Source: Bemisia tabaci (taxonomy: Eukaryota; Arthropoda; Insecta; Hemiptera; Aleyrodidae). From it: a stretch of DNA of 64,000 bases. Position 1 is the stretch's first letter. The number at the start of each line of letters is the position of its first letter. The notes beneath the pieces are model-generated. The model was given only the letters and a program-made list of their open reading frames with translations. It ran no database searches and was not told where the DNA came from. Location: assembly GCF_918797505.1 (NCBI RefSeq), contig NC_092796.1, positions 32,498,098-32,562,097 on the forward strand. The letters are read 5' to 3'. Shown one piece after another: positions 38,914-48,890 of this stretch. The position numbers and the translations under genes were made by a program.

Positions 38914-39168
38914 TCGACGGTGAAACTACCAGACCACGTATCTCGTTTGCGGTGTTTAAAAATCTCCACTCACATTTTATTTTTTTGAAGGAGATCAAAT
39001 CAAAATCATTCCTTACAATTTTCACAGATTTTTCTCCGCACAAAGAGGAAAAATTACGGAAGTTTTCACGAATTGACGTTGAGTAGTTTTCTATTTAAAA
39101 AATTAAGTATGGCAGGAAGTCTGCGACGTCGCAAACCGAGATACGTGGTTTGGTAGTTTCACCGTCGA
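38914..39168. mobile_element. MITE, TCGACGGTGAAACTACC family
   Basis: Terminal inverted repeats of about 40 bp: TCGACGGTGAAACTACCAGA at the left and its complement at the right, flanked by TA. TA duplications suit Tc1/mariner-type elements. The right subterminal block GCGACGTCGCAAACCGAG recurs in the copy at 62991-63237 and, in part, near 3576, 59388 and 61341. Confidence 0.8.
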
Positions 39169-39487
39169 TATAAATCGTAAACCTACCCAAGTGCCTTCTG
39201 TTTTTCCTGTAGGCAACACGCGCGTCCATCGGGCAACTGAAGTTGCATCCAGCCGCATCCGTATATGTAAAGCTGCCTACCGTGCAAAGTCTCTTGAGGT
39301 TTTTTTTTTTTTTTTTTTTTTGATAAATTCACTCAGTGACGCAAGAGTACATAATGAACACAGAAGTGACATGAACACTAGGTAATTTATCTCGCTGATC
39401 TTAACTAGTGCGAGGCATTACCAACAAACTTAAAGAAAACTGGATTCTGAAGACTAATCCGATAAGAATTACCTTAAACCTACGTAC

Positions 39488-39927
39488 AGGGTAACCGCTA
39501 GTCCGACATTCCTGGAAAGTCCTGAAATAGTACTGATTTTTTAAAGGCGGTCCGGAAGTACCGAAAAATTGCGGGAATCCCGGAGGAAGGTCCGGAATTT
39601 TTTCCTGCGGACCACGCTTATTTTTTTTATAAAACCTTGAAAGTATGCAGTTTCCTACGCGTTGATTCTTAGGGTAGTATTTGCCTGCAAGATGGCGAAT
39701 ATGCAGTCAGTTAATCTTCAAGCCACCAATGAATTTTGTGTTCACGCCATTATTGTCGCAGTTCGAGCGAGAATTTCAAATTTTCAGCAATTTTCGAATT
39801 TCGTGATTTGGAGGCACTGAAAAAGTACGGAATTTTTCTGATGAGGAGGTGCTGAATTTCTTTGGAATCCACTGAAAAATACTGTAAAAGTACTTATTTT
39901 TGGCCAGCCTGTTCTAGCAGACACCCT
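39488..39927. mobile_element. Putative inverted-repeat element with AGGGTGTCTGCTAG-like ends
   Basis: The left end CAGGGTAACCGCTAGTCC faces GTTCTAGCAGACACCCT at the right. The interior includes GGTCCGGAA repeats. Arms are imperfect and no target duplication is evident, so boundaries are approximate. Confidence 0.5.
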
Positions 39928-40485
39928 AAGTATCTCATTTCGCAGTTAAGGGATGTTGCAAATGAGGTCAGGGCAGAAGCTACATTGAAAAACTCTTACA
40001 GTACACCTCATGTATCTGCCAGAGATACACACTTCACAGTCCAGCGGAAAAAAATACCTAAGTAAAACAACTTAATTAGGTAAAACACTGTGTCAAGGAA
40101 AAAATACCTAATCATGATTAAATAGTGCGTGGGGCATTATTTTATGTGCCCAAAACGGCGGACAAACTCTTACAGTCACAAAGGAAAAATATATTTTTTT
40201 CCCAAGCATTGAGAACGAGAGAGAGATTCGATTACGATGCAGTGACGCCAGCGGCCTCCTGCCAAGTCTCAGAGCGACCCATGGTTTCGGTCGATTTTGG
40301 TCGATGAAACAAATCCTTTTGGTTCACCGACCAAAAAAAGAAAGGAAACTCAAAGTAACCCTAACCACGGAACTTTTAAACTCTGTACACTGACGATTCG
40401 GCGGCGCCTTCACAGCAGAAACATCTCCCTGAGCCGTACAGTATCGATACAACTCAGTTTTCCCTTGTTTCAGGGAGCCTGGATT

Positions 40486-42519
40486 ATGGCAGAGGGAGAG
40501 CAGGAGTACTTGCAAGTGCTCCTCTTGGTGGCCCACAAGGAAAGGGCCGAAGGGGACACCGCCCGCACCGAGGAGGCGGGACCAGGATCGCAGCCCCCTC
40601 TCTTTCGCAGCAAAATCGTCCTGTACGCTCTTCTGCCTCGCATCGATCGGTTTGATGCCCTCTCCAAAGTCTTCGGGCAAAACGGCGTCATCGTCTTGAG
40701 GACGGACGAGCTCCTCTCGCCTTTCCTCCTGGAGGCGGCCAGATCCGAGAGACTGGAATTGGTCGAGATGGTTGTCAGAGTGGGCCACCATATCGTCGAC
40801 TCCTCCGGTCGGTTAATCGTCACTGTGGACCCCTCCAACTCCGACCTCCTGCCAGTCCTCCTCGTTCGCTACATCGTCGACGAGACCACGAGATGGCGCA
40901 CGGAAGACGACGCTTTGTCATTGCTATATCATGTCCATGTCCGCCATTCTTTGCACTACGAGGCGAATCTACAAATTTTGACCAGGTTACTGACCGCGGG
41001 GCCCAATCTGAAACTCCGCCACAAGGATGGTGGCACACTACTGCACTACGCCGTTAGGAGAAAATACACGCGACTTGTGGCGATCCTGGTGGAAAGCGGT
41101 GCCAACTTGGAAGCCAGGAGAGTGGACGGCAAAACACCTCTCCTCCTAGCAATCGACACGTATTCCTTCTACGTATCGCAGGACATTTTGACACGTTTGT
41201 TGGAAAGCGGGGCAAACGTCAACGCGGAAGATGCAAAGGGAGCCACGCCGTTCCTTGTGGCTCTCCAACGGCAACAAAGCACCGACCGTATCCGTATATT
41301 GATCGACAATGGGGCAGATGTCAATGCGAATACGCAGTTCGGTAGTGCCTTAAGACTCGCCGCCGGAGCAGGATGTGACTGCCTGTCGATGCTCCTCAAC
41401 AAGGGGGGTTTGGACATCGATAAACACCGAGACATGTTCAAAGAGATCTTGATGTGTTCGACCACTGACAAATGCTCGGTGCGGAAACTCTTCGATTACG
41501 GGTTCAAACTTTTGCCGGAAGACGCGAAGAATATGAAGATTCTCGACGGAGTTCTGAAGTTGGGGGACCGGCAGATTTTCGAGGATCTGCTCAGGTGGGG
41601 TGCCGTCGTGCACCTGAAACCGCGCCCGAATCGCACGGTGCCCGATGCTGCACCTAAGGACGTCATGAAGGAACTTCTCATTCTGGCTCTCTCTCGAGAA
41701 GATAATAAAACCATCAAATACCTTTTCGAAATCGACGATGTTCGCGAAGCTGAATTCTTCAACGATATCCTTCGAGAGGCGATCAAAACATTCAACACCG
41801 GATGCTTTCGAACCGTCCTCAAAGTTGGTAATCCGGGACTCTCTTGTCTATTCGTTAAAAACGTGTTGGATGAACTTGAACCGGTGGAATTAGAGCCCGT
41901 TGTTATGGAGTATTACGATTATGATGATTTTATCGATGTGAATATCGAGGCTACTTACGAGAATAGCGCTCAGAATGATGTAAGACACGAAATGAAAAAA
42001 GCGCTGTCCCGACACATTGTTATGTTGGCGAGTGCTGATTTGGTAGTGAACAAAGATACTATTGTGAGTACAAATGTGTTTGGAAGTGTGCGGTTGCGGA
42101 AAGACCAACTTCCCGAATGGGTCCTGAAATTGGTACCATCAACGTTCTTGGAAGAATGTGTCAATGAGGTCACGCTCTTGAAAACAGAAACGGTGGGAGA
42201 CTCGACGATAACGTACTACGATGTATTAAACGCCACGGTGCCCCAAATAATACGTTTCCTAAAGAACAAGTCCATTCGATGTACACTAAAGTCGAAAAGC
42301 TACTTTGCTCAATTCCCATTGTATTCTCCCATAATTTATCATAGGTTCCGGAAATGTAATTATAAAGTCACACTAATGAAAAAAGCAATGCAAATGTTCG
42401 GTCACCTGTGTGAATTTTCGAAAAATATACCTTTCGAATTACGAGAATTAATCATGCAGCCGTTGTGCAACCACGAGTTGCTAATTTTAATCAATGTTTG
42501 CAACGAAGTAAAACCTTAA
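40486..42519 (+). CDS. Ankyrin-repeat protein ANK-A with PRANC/F-box-like C-terminus, 677 aa
   Basis: First of three paralogues. The open frame begins further upstream, but homology with ANK-B and ANK-C starts at this ATG, which follows a 3' splice site (CCCTTGTTTCAG, ending 40473) by 12 nt. Layout: N-terminal segment 1-75 (LLLVAHKER, IVLYALLPR); a degenerate first ankyrin unit at about 76-105; a conserved DSSGRLIVTVDP block; ankyrin units with TLLHYA, TPLLLA and TPFLVAL at about 178-285, and a weaker one to about 320. A long helical region follows, then a C-terminus at about 640-672 (SKNIPFELRELIMQPL, CNHELL) that resembles the PRANC/F-box-like domain placed after ankyrin repeats in some viral, bacterial and parasitoid-wasp proteins. 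Such proteins often bridge a substrate to an SCF ubiquitin ligase; here this is inference. An acidic, Tyr-rich insert near 475-490 differs from ANK-B. Codons are more GC-rich than the flanks. Confidence 0.88.
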   Translation: MAEGEQEYLQVLLLVAHKERAEGDTARTEEAGPGSQPPLFRSKIVLYALLPRIDRFDALSKVFGQNGVIVLRTDELLSPFLLEAARSERLELVEMVVRVGHHIVDSSGRLIVTVDPSNSDLLPVLLVRYIVDETTRWRTEDDALSLLYHVHVRHSLHYEANLQILTRLLTAGPNLKLRHKDGGTLLHYAVRRKYTRLVAILVESGANLEARRVDGKTPLLLAIDTYSFYVSQDILTRLLESGANVNAEDAKGATPFLVALQRQQSTDRIRILIDNGADVNANTQFGSALRLAAGAGCDCLSMLLNKGGLDIDKHRDMFKEILMCSTTDKCSVRKLFDYGFKLLPEDAKNMKILDGVLKLGDRQIFEDLLRWGAVVHLKPRPNRTVPDAAPKDVMKELLILALSREDNKTIKYLFEIDDVREAEFFNDILREAIKTFNTGCFRTVLKVGNPGLSCLFVKNVLDELEPVELEPVVMEYYDYDDFIDVNIEATYENSAQNDVRHEMKKALSRHIVMLASADLVVNKDTIVSTNVFGSVRLRKDQLPEWVLKLVPSTFLEECVNEVTLLKTETVGDSTITYYDVLNATVPQIIRFLKNKSIRCTLKSKSYFAQFPLYSPIIYHRFRKCNYKVTLMKKAMQMFGHLCEFSKNIPFELRELIMQPLCNHELLILINVCNEVKP

Positions 42520-42664
42520 CAGACTTTATCAATCCGATGACGGCATCATATATGGAAGTATTAACTCAAGTCTATTGGCCGTACTAGCCATGCACAATAT
42601 CTTACGAATTGTAAGAGGATAATTTACCCATGGAAAATCCTCGGGTAGTGCAATCTTTATCATA

Positions 42665-43289
42665 CAAGGTGTTCGTAAAGTCGCCCCCCCCCCCCTCTAA
42701 CTTTTGACCTAATTGAGGTAGAGATTTGAAACTTGGAGGACGTTCCCCGGTCAATGGGAGCTACTTTTTGACCCCTCTATTTTTTCGCCTCCCCCCCCCC
42801 CCCTTAGGAGGGGGAAGGACGGACTCCAACTTTTTTTCCTCAAATGGGAAGATCCCCCGGTGATATCTCGTTCGAAAGAAGATGAGAAAATAAAATTTTA
42901 CGCGCGAAGCCGAAGTCATTATCTTAAATCGTTTCAAAATGGTGGCCGGTCAAAGTTCTGCAAAGTGACCGAAAATTGCCACCTGGGCTATTTGCCTATT
43001 GGTTTGCCTGAAACACAGTATTTGGGAGTATTCTGGCACGAGACGAATGAATATGACGTAAGATTTTTTTTCTTTTTTAAATAAATCTCATTTTTTAAAA
43101 TGGCCGCCGATTAAGGTTCAAAATGACCGAAACTTGACTAACTCGTTTTTTGCTGATGGGTTCGCCTGAAACTCGGTAACTACGGCTATTTTGGCGCGAG
43201 AAAAACGAATTTATCGGCAGACAATTGAGTGTGTCAATTTTTGGTCTTTTTGAACCGTAACCGGCGGCCATTTTAAAAAATTAGGCTTT

Positions 43290-43329
<40 letters not shown>

Positions 43330-43695
43330 GAATTTGTTATTCTTGTGCCAAAATACCCCCAGTTATCGAGATTCATGCATATCCATGCGCAAATAGCCGA
43401 AGAGCCAATTTTCGGCTATTTTGAACTTTGACCGGCCGCCATGAGACGATTGAAGATAATGACTTCGGCTTGGCGCGAAAAATTTTCTTTTCTCATCTTC
43501 TTTCGAATCGAATGAGGTACAACAAATGGGGTCTTCCCATTTGAAATAAAAAAATTGGAGTCCGTCCGTCCCCTCCCCTCCCTCCCAGGAAGGGGTGCCT
43601 GAAAATAATAGGGGGGTTAAAAAGTAGCCCCCTTTGACCTGGGAACAAATCTCTACCTCAATTAGGACAATTTTAGAACTTTTCGAACACCCTTT
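42665..43695. mobile_element. ~1.03-kb foldback element in the 3' flank of ANK-A
   Basis: The ends AAGGTGTTCGTAAAG and CTTTTCGAACACCCTTT face each other. Long arms pair through TTGAGGTAGAGAT, an AAAAAGTAGC block, C/G runs, GAAGATGAGAAAA, and GCCGAAGTCATTATCTT. The centre near 43280-43325 is an A run. No transposase. AAAATGGCCGCC-like motifs lie in both arms. Confidence 0.8.
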
Positions 43696-44481
43696 AGAAT
43701 ACATTAATTACGAGCTTCTTTTCATGACAGATTGATCTTTTTTTGAGCAAAATTTTCTCGTAAGCGTCGAAGAATGTGCCTTTTGATGTACTTCGAGGTC
43801 TTTGTTACACGTATGTCTCTTCACTCCCTTTTTTTTTGTTGTTATATTTTATCTACGTCCTGTATTTGTAGAAACATTCGTCCTTAAACTCACACCGGTT
43901 TTAGACCTTGGCGACCACTTGACTTCAACTTTATTGATAAACTTTTCAGTTACCGCCACTGTTTAAATCGTATTATATATAAATGTACTATTGAGGTAAT
44001 TGCCTTGAAACGATGTCTCATTAAAGTTACTATTTTTTTACTTTTTCATTAAGTTACTATTTTTTCATGGTTAAATGTATTTCTTTAAAATCGCATCATC
44101 TAGATAAATAAATGAATTCTACAGTTTTGACATTGATGTTCGCAAGATCATTTTTGGTAGTACCCGAACTCACACTATTTCATGCACGCTTTCTCGCATT
44201 GTTCTATCCAATGGATCGCATTTGAACCCAGCGCGATTACAGTGTTGTAAAAATGTTGCTTCTTCATAATTATCAAAAAAATCTCCCAGAAAAGATAATA
44301 GTTTTGGCTTCCCACCAAGAAATTGGTCATTTTAAAGAAAATAATTGTGTTCATATATTAGGTATTTAGGAAGAAAAGGAGACGTTGTATGCTTTTGAAA
44401 ACACTGTTATCGCGCTGGTTCTTTTTTGCTAAGTGTGATCCGAATTAGAAACGAGATAATTTGACAATCCCAACTACAACT

Positions 44482-44736
44482 GGATTGCATTTTGCAAAAA
44501 GGAACCACTAGCATTGCAATGATGCTGATTGTGCAACTTCATCTTTTGCAATAAAATTGCGGAAATCATGAAAAACTATGAAATGTAGATGGTAATTTTT
44601 GTCTTAAATTCACAGTTTTTAGCGAGTAAAATAGAAACTATTAATGGATAATCGGGTTTTTCCTCCAAGACAAAAGAAGTTGCACAATCTTAGCAACATT
44701 GCAATGCTAGTGGTTCCTTTTTGCAAAATGCAATCC
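44482..44736. mobile_element. 255-bp MITE, 4-bp TSD, copy 1
   Basis: Ends GGATTGCATTTTGCAAAAAG and its complement pair for about 40 bp (through CATTGCAATG). AACT lies on both sides (44478-44481 and 44737-44740). The interior also pairs (GTTGCACAATCTTAGC against its partner). Copy 2 at 51687-51944 has ATAT on both sides, which supports a 4-bp duplication for the family. Confidence 0.88.
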
Positions 44737-44740
44737 AACT

Positions 44741-45389
44741 GGACTTCATTTTGCAATGGAGGTGTTGCATGTGTGAACAATTTGCAATTTGACTATCGAT
44801 TCTTATGTGCAAGTTCGCGAGAAACACGATGGTGCCACTTGTTTTCTCTGAAACCAACTCCCAAGCTCAAAAAAAGCTCTCAAGTTGAGGCCAAAATGGA
44901 GGGATATCCCACGCTATCCTGAGAGTCCACCTCTACATCGAAACGAACTCTCCATGTAAAGATAGGGAGCAAGTACATAAGCAGTGATGCCGGGTTTTCA
45001 ATTTTTGAGTCCCCAAATAAAGTGGCAGCCCTGTCACCATTCCCTGATTTGCTCCCTATCTTTGCATGAAGAGATTGTCTTGATGTAGAGGTGGACTCCC
45101 TGATTAGCGTGGGATATCCCCTCCATTTTGGCCTCTACTTGAGAGCTTTTTTTTAGCTTGGGAGTTGATTTCAGAGAAAACCAGTGGCACCATCGTGTTT
45201 CTCGCGAACTTTTACATGAGAATTAGTAGCCAAATCGCAAATTCCTTACACATGCAACATCTCCATTAGGAACTACAATTTCTGGTTCATCTGTGAAAAC
45301 ACGTATGAACGTATAGGGAAACTAACGGTACTTCCGTCGTTTCCAAACTGAGCCTGACATATTCTAGTTCCGCTTTGCAAAATGTTGCC
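44741..45389. mobile_element. AAGGAACTACAATTTCTGG MITE split by a foldback insertion
   Basis: The left tip GGACTTCATTTTGCAA is separated from AGGAACTACAATTTCTGGTT (from 45268) by the foldback at 44755-45267. The right side ends with a diverged CTTTGCAAAATG. Relatives: 51603-52001, about 48516-48656, and relics near 903-1015 and 60470-60540. Confidence 0.65.
44755..45267. mobile_element. 513-bp foldback element, copy 1
   Basis: Arms of about 240 bp start with AATGGAGGTGTTGCATGTGT and end with the complement. They pair along most of their length, including GATGGTGCCAC, CCAAAATGGAGGG, GTCCACCTCTACATC and GATAGGGAGCAA, around a centre near 45000. It is inserted in a MITE. Copy 2 is at 58389-58904, inside the ANK-C intron. 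Confidence 0.88.
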
Positions 45390-45596
45390 AGTAATTAGCC
45401 TGACTATATATTTTACTTGGCCCAATTTTCTCTTTTGTTTTAGTTTTTAACGGAAAACTTAAGAATATAACGCCTTGAAACTTTCAGTAAACTTCTCTAG
45501 GGTAATAAAGAATATCTTCACACTTTTTTTTCGCCAGAATCTTAATGAAATAAATCACGAGAGAAATATAGGCAATCCCGAATGTAGTTAGTATAC

Positions 45597-46290
45597 AGGG
45601 TTATCCAAAAGTCACTGACCACCCCTGTAACTTTTTTCCAAATTGAGATAGAAGTTTGAAACTTTGGGAATGTTCCTCGGTCCAAGGTAGCAACTTTTTG
45701 GTCCCCCCAAAATTTTGGGGGGCGGCCCCCCTTAAGGGGGGCGGGGGCTAACTTTTTTTTTTTCAAATGGCAACCCTCCCTTTGTGATACCTCATTCGAA
45801 AGATAATAAAAAAAGAAAATTTTTGGCGCAAACCGCAGGTCAAAATATTCATTTTTGACAAAATGGCGGCCGGTCAAAGTTCAAAATGGCGGAAGTTTGG
45901 CATCTCCGTTGTTTATGGACGGATTGGTGTGAAACTCGGAATCATAGGGTTTTTCGAGATGAGAAAAACGATTCTGGCATTGGTTTTCCAGAAAAGTCAG
46001 TCTTTTTCAAAATGGCGGCGGTCAAAATGGCGGCCTCGAGCGGGAAGTGGATATTTAAGCTGCATATCGTTGGATTTGCATGAAACTTGGTATCTGGGGG
46101 GTTTCCGGCACGAGAAGAACGAATCTTTCATTGGATATCTGAAATTTTGACAAATTCCAAAATGGCGGCGGAAAAATTGTGGGAAATCAGTTTTACTGCT
46201 GTTTACCGATGGATTTGCAGGAAATTCGATATCCTGGCGGTTTTTGGCTGGTTAAAAAGGAATCTTTCATTAGATTCTTGAAATATCAAA
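45597..46290. repeat. Relative of the 42665 foldback with many AAAATGGCGG motifs
   Basis: The left end (AGGGTTATCCAAAAGTC), the AATTGAGATAGAAGTTTGAAA stretch broken here to its key words, the GGGGG/CCCCC patch and the CATTCGAAAGA block follow the same order as one arm of 42665-43695. The other arm was not found. AAAATGGCGG occurs near 45860, 45882, 46009, 46024 and 46159. Confidence 0.6.
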
Positions 46291-46451
46291 TAATTTCATG
46301 CTAATAGGCCGCGGCCCATGTGGCCACCCCCTTAATCCGGCCCTGCATCTGTATGAAAATGAAGAGAAAATTTGGTGTGAAGGGAAAAAATGCAGAATAT
46401 TAACGAACCAAAGACCGATCGGTCGTTCGCTGACTGCGTAGATAGTGGTAA

Positions 46452-47065
46452 AGTGGGTCAGTTGCGCAGTTGCGCTGGTCACAGAGCCGTGTTTTATTGA
46501 TGATTGATTCTTGTAGATTATCTGAAAAGAAAAAGATCTGTCAAAACAGCAGCTTCCTGCGTTCAATATTAACAAAGATATCGCGCCTTGAAAAGTCGGG
46601 TTTTTGATGTCATCCACCGCGGTAGTGACACCCTTAGTTTCTTCCTGTTCTGTTCGATCAGTGATGCAGAGAGCGCAACGCGGAACTTCGACGACATTAA
46701 AAAACATGGACAAAGTCAAGAAACAGACGAATTCGCGCTTCAAAGATCATTTTATCAGGAGATAACGAACTCCACGCGAAGAGGCTAGGCGAACAGTCAG
46801 TTCACTATCGTTTATTTACATTTTAATATCGTTGCAGTTTCGCTTTGCGCTCTCTGCCTGCATCACGGATCGAACAAAAGAGGAAGAAATCAAGGGTGGC
46901 ACTACCGCGGTAAATGACGTCAATACCTACCCCGACTTTTCAAAGCGCGATATCTCTCTCATTATAAACTTATTGGTTGCCGTGCGGACAGATCTTATTA
47001 TTTTCAGCTAATTCACAAGGATCAAGCACCTAAACACGATTCTGTGACCAGCACAACTGACTCAC
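46452..47065. mobile_element. ~610-bp foldback element
   Basis: Left GTGGGTCAGTTGCGCAGTTG and right CAACTGACTCAC face each other. Further in, TCACAGAG pairs with CTGTGA, GATATCGCGC with GCGCGATATC, ACCGCGGTAGTG with CACTACCGCGGT, and GCAGAGAGCGC with GCGCTCTCTGC. Divergence between the arms is moderate. Confidence 0.72.
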
Positions 47066-47116
47066 GGCGTATGATACGACCTTGGATAATAGATGATATA
47101 ATATTTATCTCGTTTC

Positions 47117-47345
47117 ACTAGAAAAAAAACGCATTGGATCTGGAGTCCAGACTCTTGAAAACATTGACAAGAAAAAATACTCTTGATTCAATCGGATTTT
47201 TGATTGAATCAAAATGAAATCCGCTTAAATTAAGAGGCTTGGTTTTTGATTTAAGCTAGATTCTGATTGAATCAAGAGTACCTTTTCTTGTCGATGTTTT
47301 CAAGAGTCTGAACTCTAGATCCAATATGTTTTGTTTTCCAGTATT
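47117..47345. mobile_element. 229-bp MITE with ~75-bp arms
   Basis: Arms run from CACTAGAAAAAAAACGCATT to its diverged complement at the right. They include GGATCTGGAGTC/GAACTCTAGATCC, AGACTCTTGAAAACATTGAC and TACTCTTGATTCAATC. It would fold into a long hairpin. Confidence 0.8.
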
Positions 47346-47557
47346 TGATCAAAATTCGCTCTATTTTTGCGCTTACCCTCCAATATTGTGTTCATCTGCT
47401 GCCCTCCTCATTTCCAAACAGCGTACACATCTCGGAAACTATAGCGATTCATTCGTGACTCGAGAGCGAGAGAGATCGGGGAAACGACGCGATGCTTGAA
47501 GTATCCCTTCTGTTTCGCAGGCGCTTCCCGCCATCGCTAGTCGCGCGGAGTTCGAAG

Positions 47558-47567
47558 TATATATAAG
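47558..47567 (+). promoter_or_regulatory. TATA box candidate upstream of ANK-B
   Basis: TATATATAAG sits in a locally GC-rich stretch (GCGCTTCCCGCCATCGCTAG, TCGCGCGGAG) 1.3 kb before the ANK-B coding start. It would start transcription near 47590 and fit an untranslated first exon spliced to 48878. Direction and use are unproven. Confidence 0.35.
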
Positions 47568-48258
47568 AAATCTTGTTCCGGGAAATGAGGTCCCTTTTTA
47601 TAGATCCGGTTTCAACTACGATATGAAGCAACAAAACTTTCTCGCATATCCGCAACAATCAAAAAGAGGTTTCTCTCTTTTCCGCTGACGCAAAGAATTT
47701 AACGCAGAGCAGAAAAAATGGATGGGACGAAACCCATGTTATAAATTTTTTGACTTTAAGTTAGTGAATTTGAATGATTGTCCAAAAAATGAAGGAGAAC
47801 ATGACCTTCACCTTCATTCTCATGGAGGCCGACGAACCCTTTGCAACCTCGCGGAAAGTCACGCCCTGAAACGTTCTATAACCGAGATCTATACTACCTT
47901 ACTTCCAGTACCTGAACACTTTTTTAAGTTCCAATATTCTGTTCCTACATTGAACGTAAGATCGAGTCAAATATGACTCAACTTTCGAGCCATGTTTGAC
48001 TACACTTTGATTTGTTTGACTCTAACTGATAATCTGAGTGGCTGTAAAATGATTGTGGAGTAGGTATTAACAGAATTTCAGGGTTTCACTAGTTTCACCA
48101 CAGTAATTCATTGCTCCTAAGTTTGAGCCTGACAGAACTCACTCAATGTTCTAAGTGGCTAGTGATACTATCTTTTTCCAAAAACTTCTTCATATTGATA
48201 CCTTCTTGACATGAGTAACTGAAGGTCAACAGCGGGTGATAGTTACGTGTCATAATTA

Positions 48259-48513
48259 TTGAGGGGCTTGGTGGACAAAGAGTGCAGTTTTTGAAAGAAT
48301 GGAGATCTTAACGATTTCAAGTGAAACTGGATTTAATGCTCGTCCTGTGAAAAATTCGCTCCAAAATACCAATCTTCAAGCATCAGAAAGTCAGTTTGAA
48401 TTTTCTTTCCGCCATGCGGATAAGAGCGATTTCGAAACTTCAAAAGTTCAAACACGTATTTCTCGAAATAGCTAAAACTACACTTATGCGCCTTGTCCTC
48501 CAAGACCCTCAAT
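48259..48513. mobile_element. 255-bp MITE, TTGAGGGKCTTGGWGGACAA ends
   Basis: Left TTGAGGGGCTTGGTGGACAA and right TTGTCCTCCAAGACCCTCAA are complements with two differences. The inner arms (GTGCAGTTTTTGAAA, CTTCAAAAGTT) also pair in part. Single-ended relatives with GCTTGGAGGACAAGGC lie near 56660 and 59920. Confidence 0.75.
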
Positions 48514-48515
48514 TG

Positions 48516-48656
48516 AACTGCATTTTGCAATAAGGAACTACAATTTCTGGCTCATACCTAAAAACACCGATCTGCGTAAGGAAACTACTGTCACTTAGGT
48601 TTTTTTTTTCTAAAATAAGACGACATTGTAGTTTCTATTCGGAAAATGTAATCCAG
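48516..48656. mobile_element. AAGGAACTACAATTTCTGG MITE, copy near ANK-B
   Basis: Left GAACTGCATTTTGCAATAAG and right GAAAATGTAATCC are imperfect complements. The copy abuts the MITE at 48259-48513. Confidence 0.55.
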
Positions 48657-48865
48657 TTCATAGAGGACTCCTTAATTAGATTGCACCTTAATTGTTCGTC
48701 GAATACCAAGTTATTGGCGACTCGTTGGTTGGTGCAAAGCTCAAGAAAAGATTAAACATTTTTTCCTGACATCCTATTGGGTGACACGCGACGTATCTCA
48801 AACATGTGGGCGCTTTCTGCGGAAACGTTACTTAGAACTGGACGGCATCCATAAAATACAGTTAT

Positions 48866-48877
48866 TCCTTGTTGCAG
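48866..48877 (+). promoter_or_regulatory. 3' splice site before the ANK-B start codon
   Basis: A pyrimidine-rich TTCCTTGTTGCAG ends 13 nt upstream of the ANK-B ATG. ANK-A (AG at 40472-40473, 12 nt) and ANK-C (AG at 55864-55865, 13 nt) have the same arrangement, which supports a shared intron in the 5' UTR. Confidence 0.65.
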
Positions 48878-48890
48878 GCGAATCACAACG

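Larger units (their letters stand above)
38669..40472. other. Upstream flank of ANK-A
   Basis: Contains the MITE at 38914-39168, a T run at 39299-39320 (a possible retroposed A tail on the minus strand), an inverted-repeat element at about 39488-39927, and presumably the ANK-A promoter and untranslated first exon, which I could not place. The stretch 38669-38745 resembles 40313-40395 just upstream of the ANK-A coding exon; both share TCCTTTTGGTT and ACTCAAAGTAACC. Confidence 0.5.
42520..48877. other. Repeat-filled DNA between ANK-A and ANK-B
   Basis: Mostly transposon-derived, with foldback elements and MITEs listed separately. The part at about 43960-44127 (once the 42665-43695 insertion is ignored) resembles the ANK-B 3' flank at about 51210-51405 and so belongs to the original gene duplication. 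A possible ANK-B promoter is at 47558. A single hAT-like terminus, CAGGGCCGGATTAAG, is on the minus strand ending at 46347. Confidence 0.6.

Noticed and set aside
40297..40485. Upstream extension of ANK-A from the ATG at 40297
   Set aside because: A strong 3' splice site lies between it and 40486. ANK-B and ANK-C have no equivalent, and the extension is not protein-like.
42680..42812. Homopolymer C runs (also 4067, 4873, 8937) as structural signals
   Set aside because: They are mononucleotide tracts prone to sequencing error. The ones at 42.7 kb belong to a foldback element.
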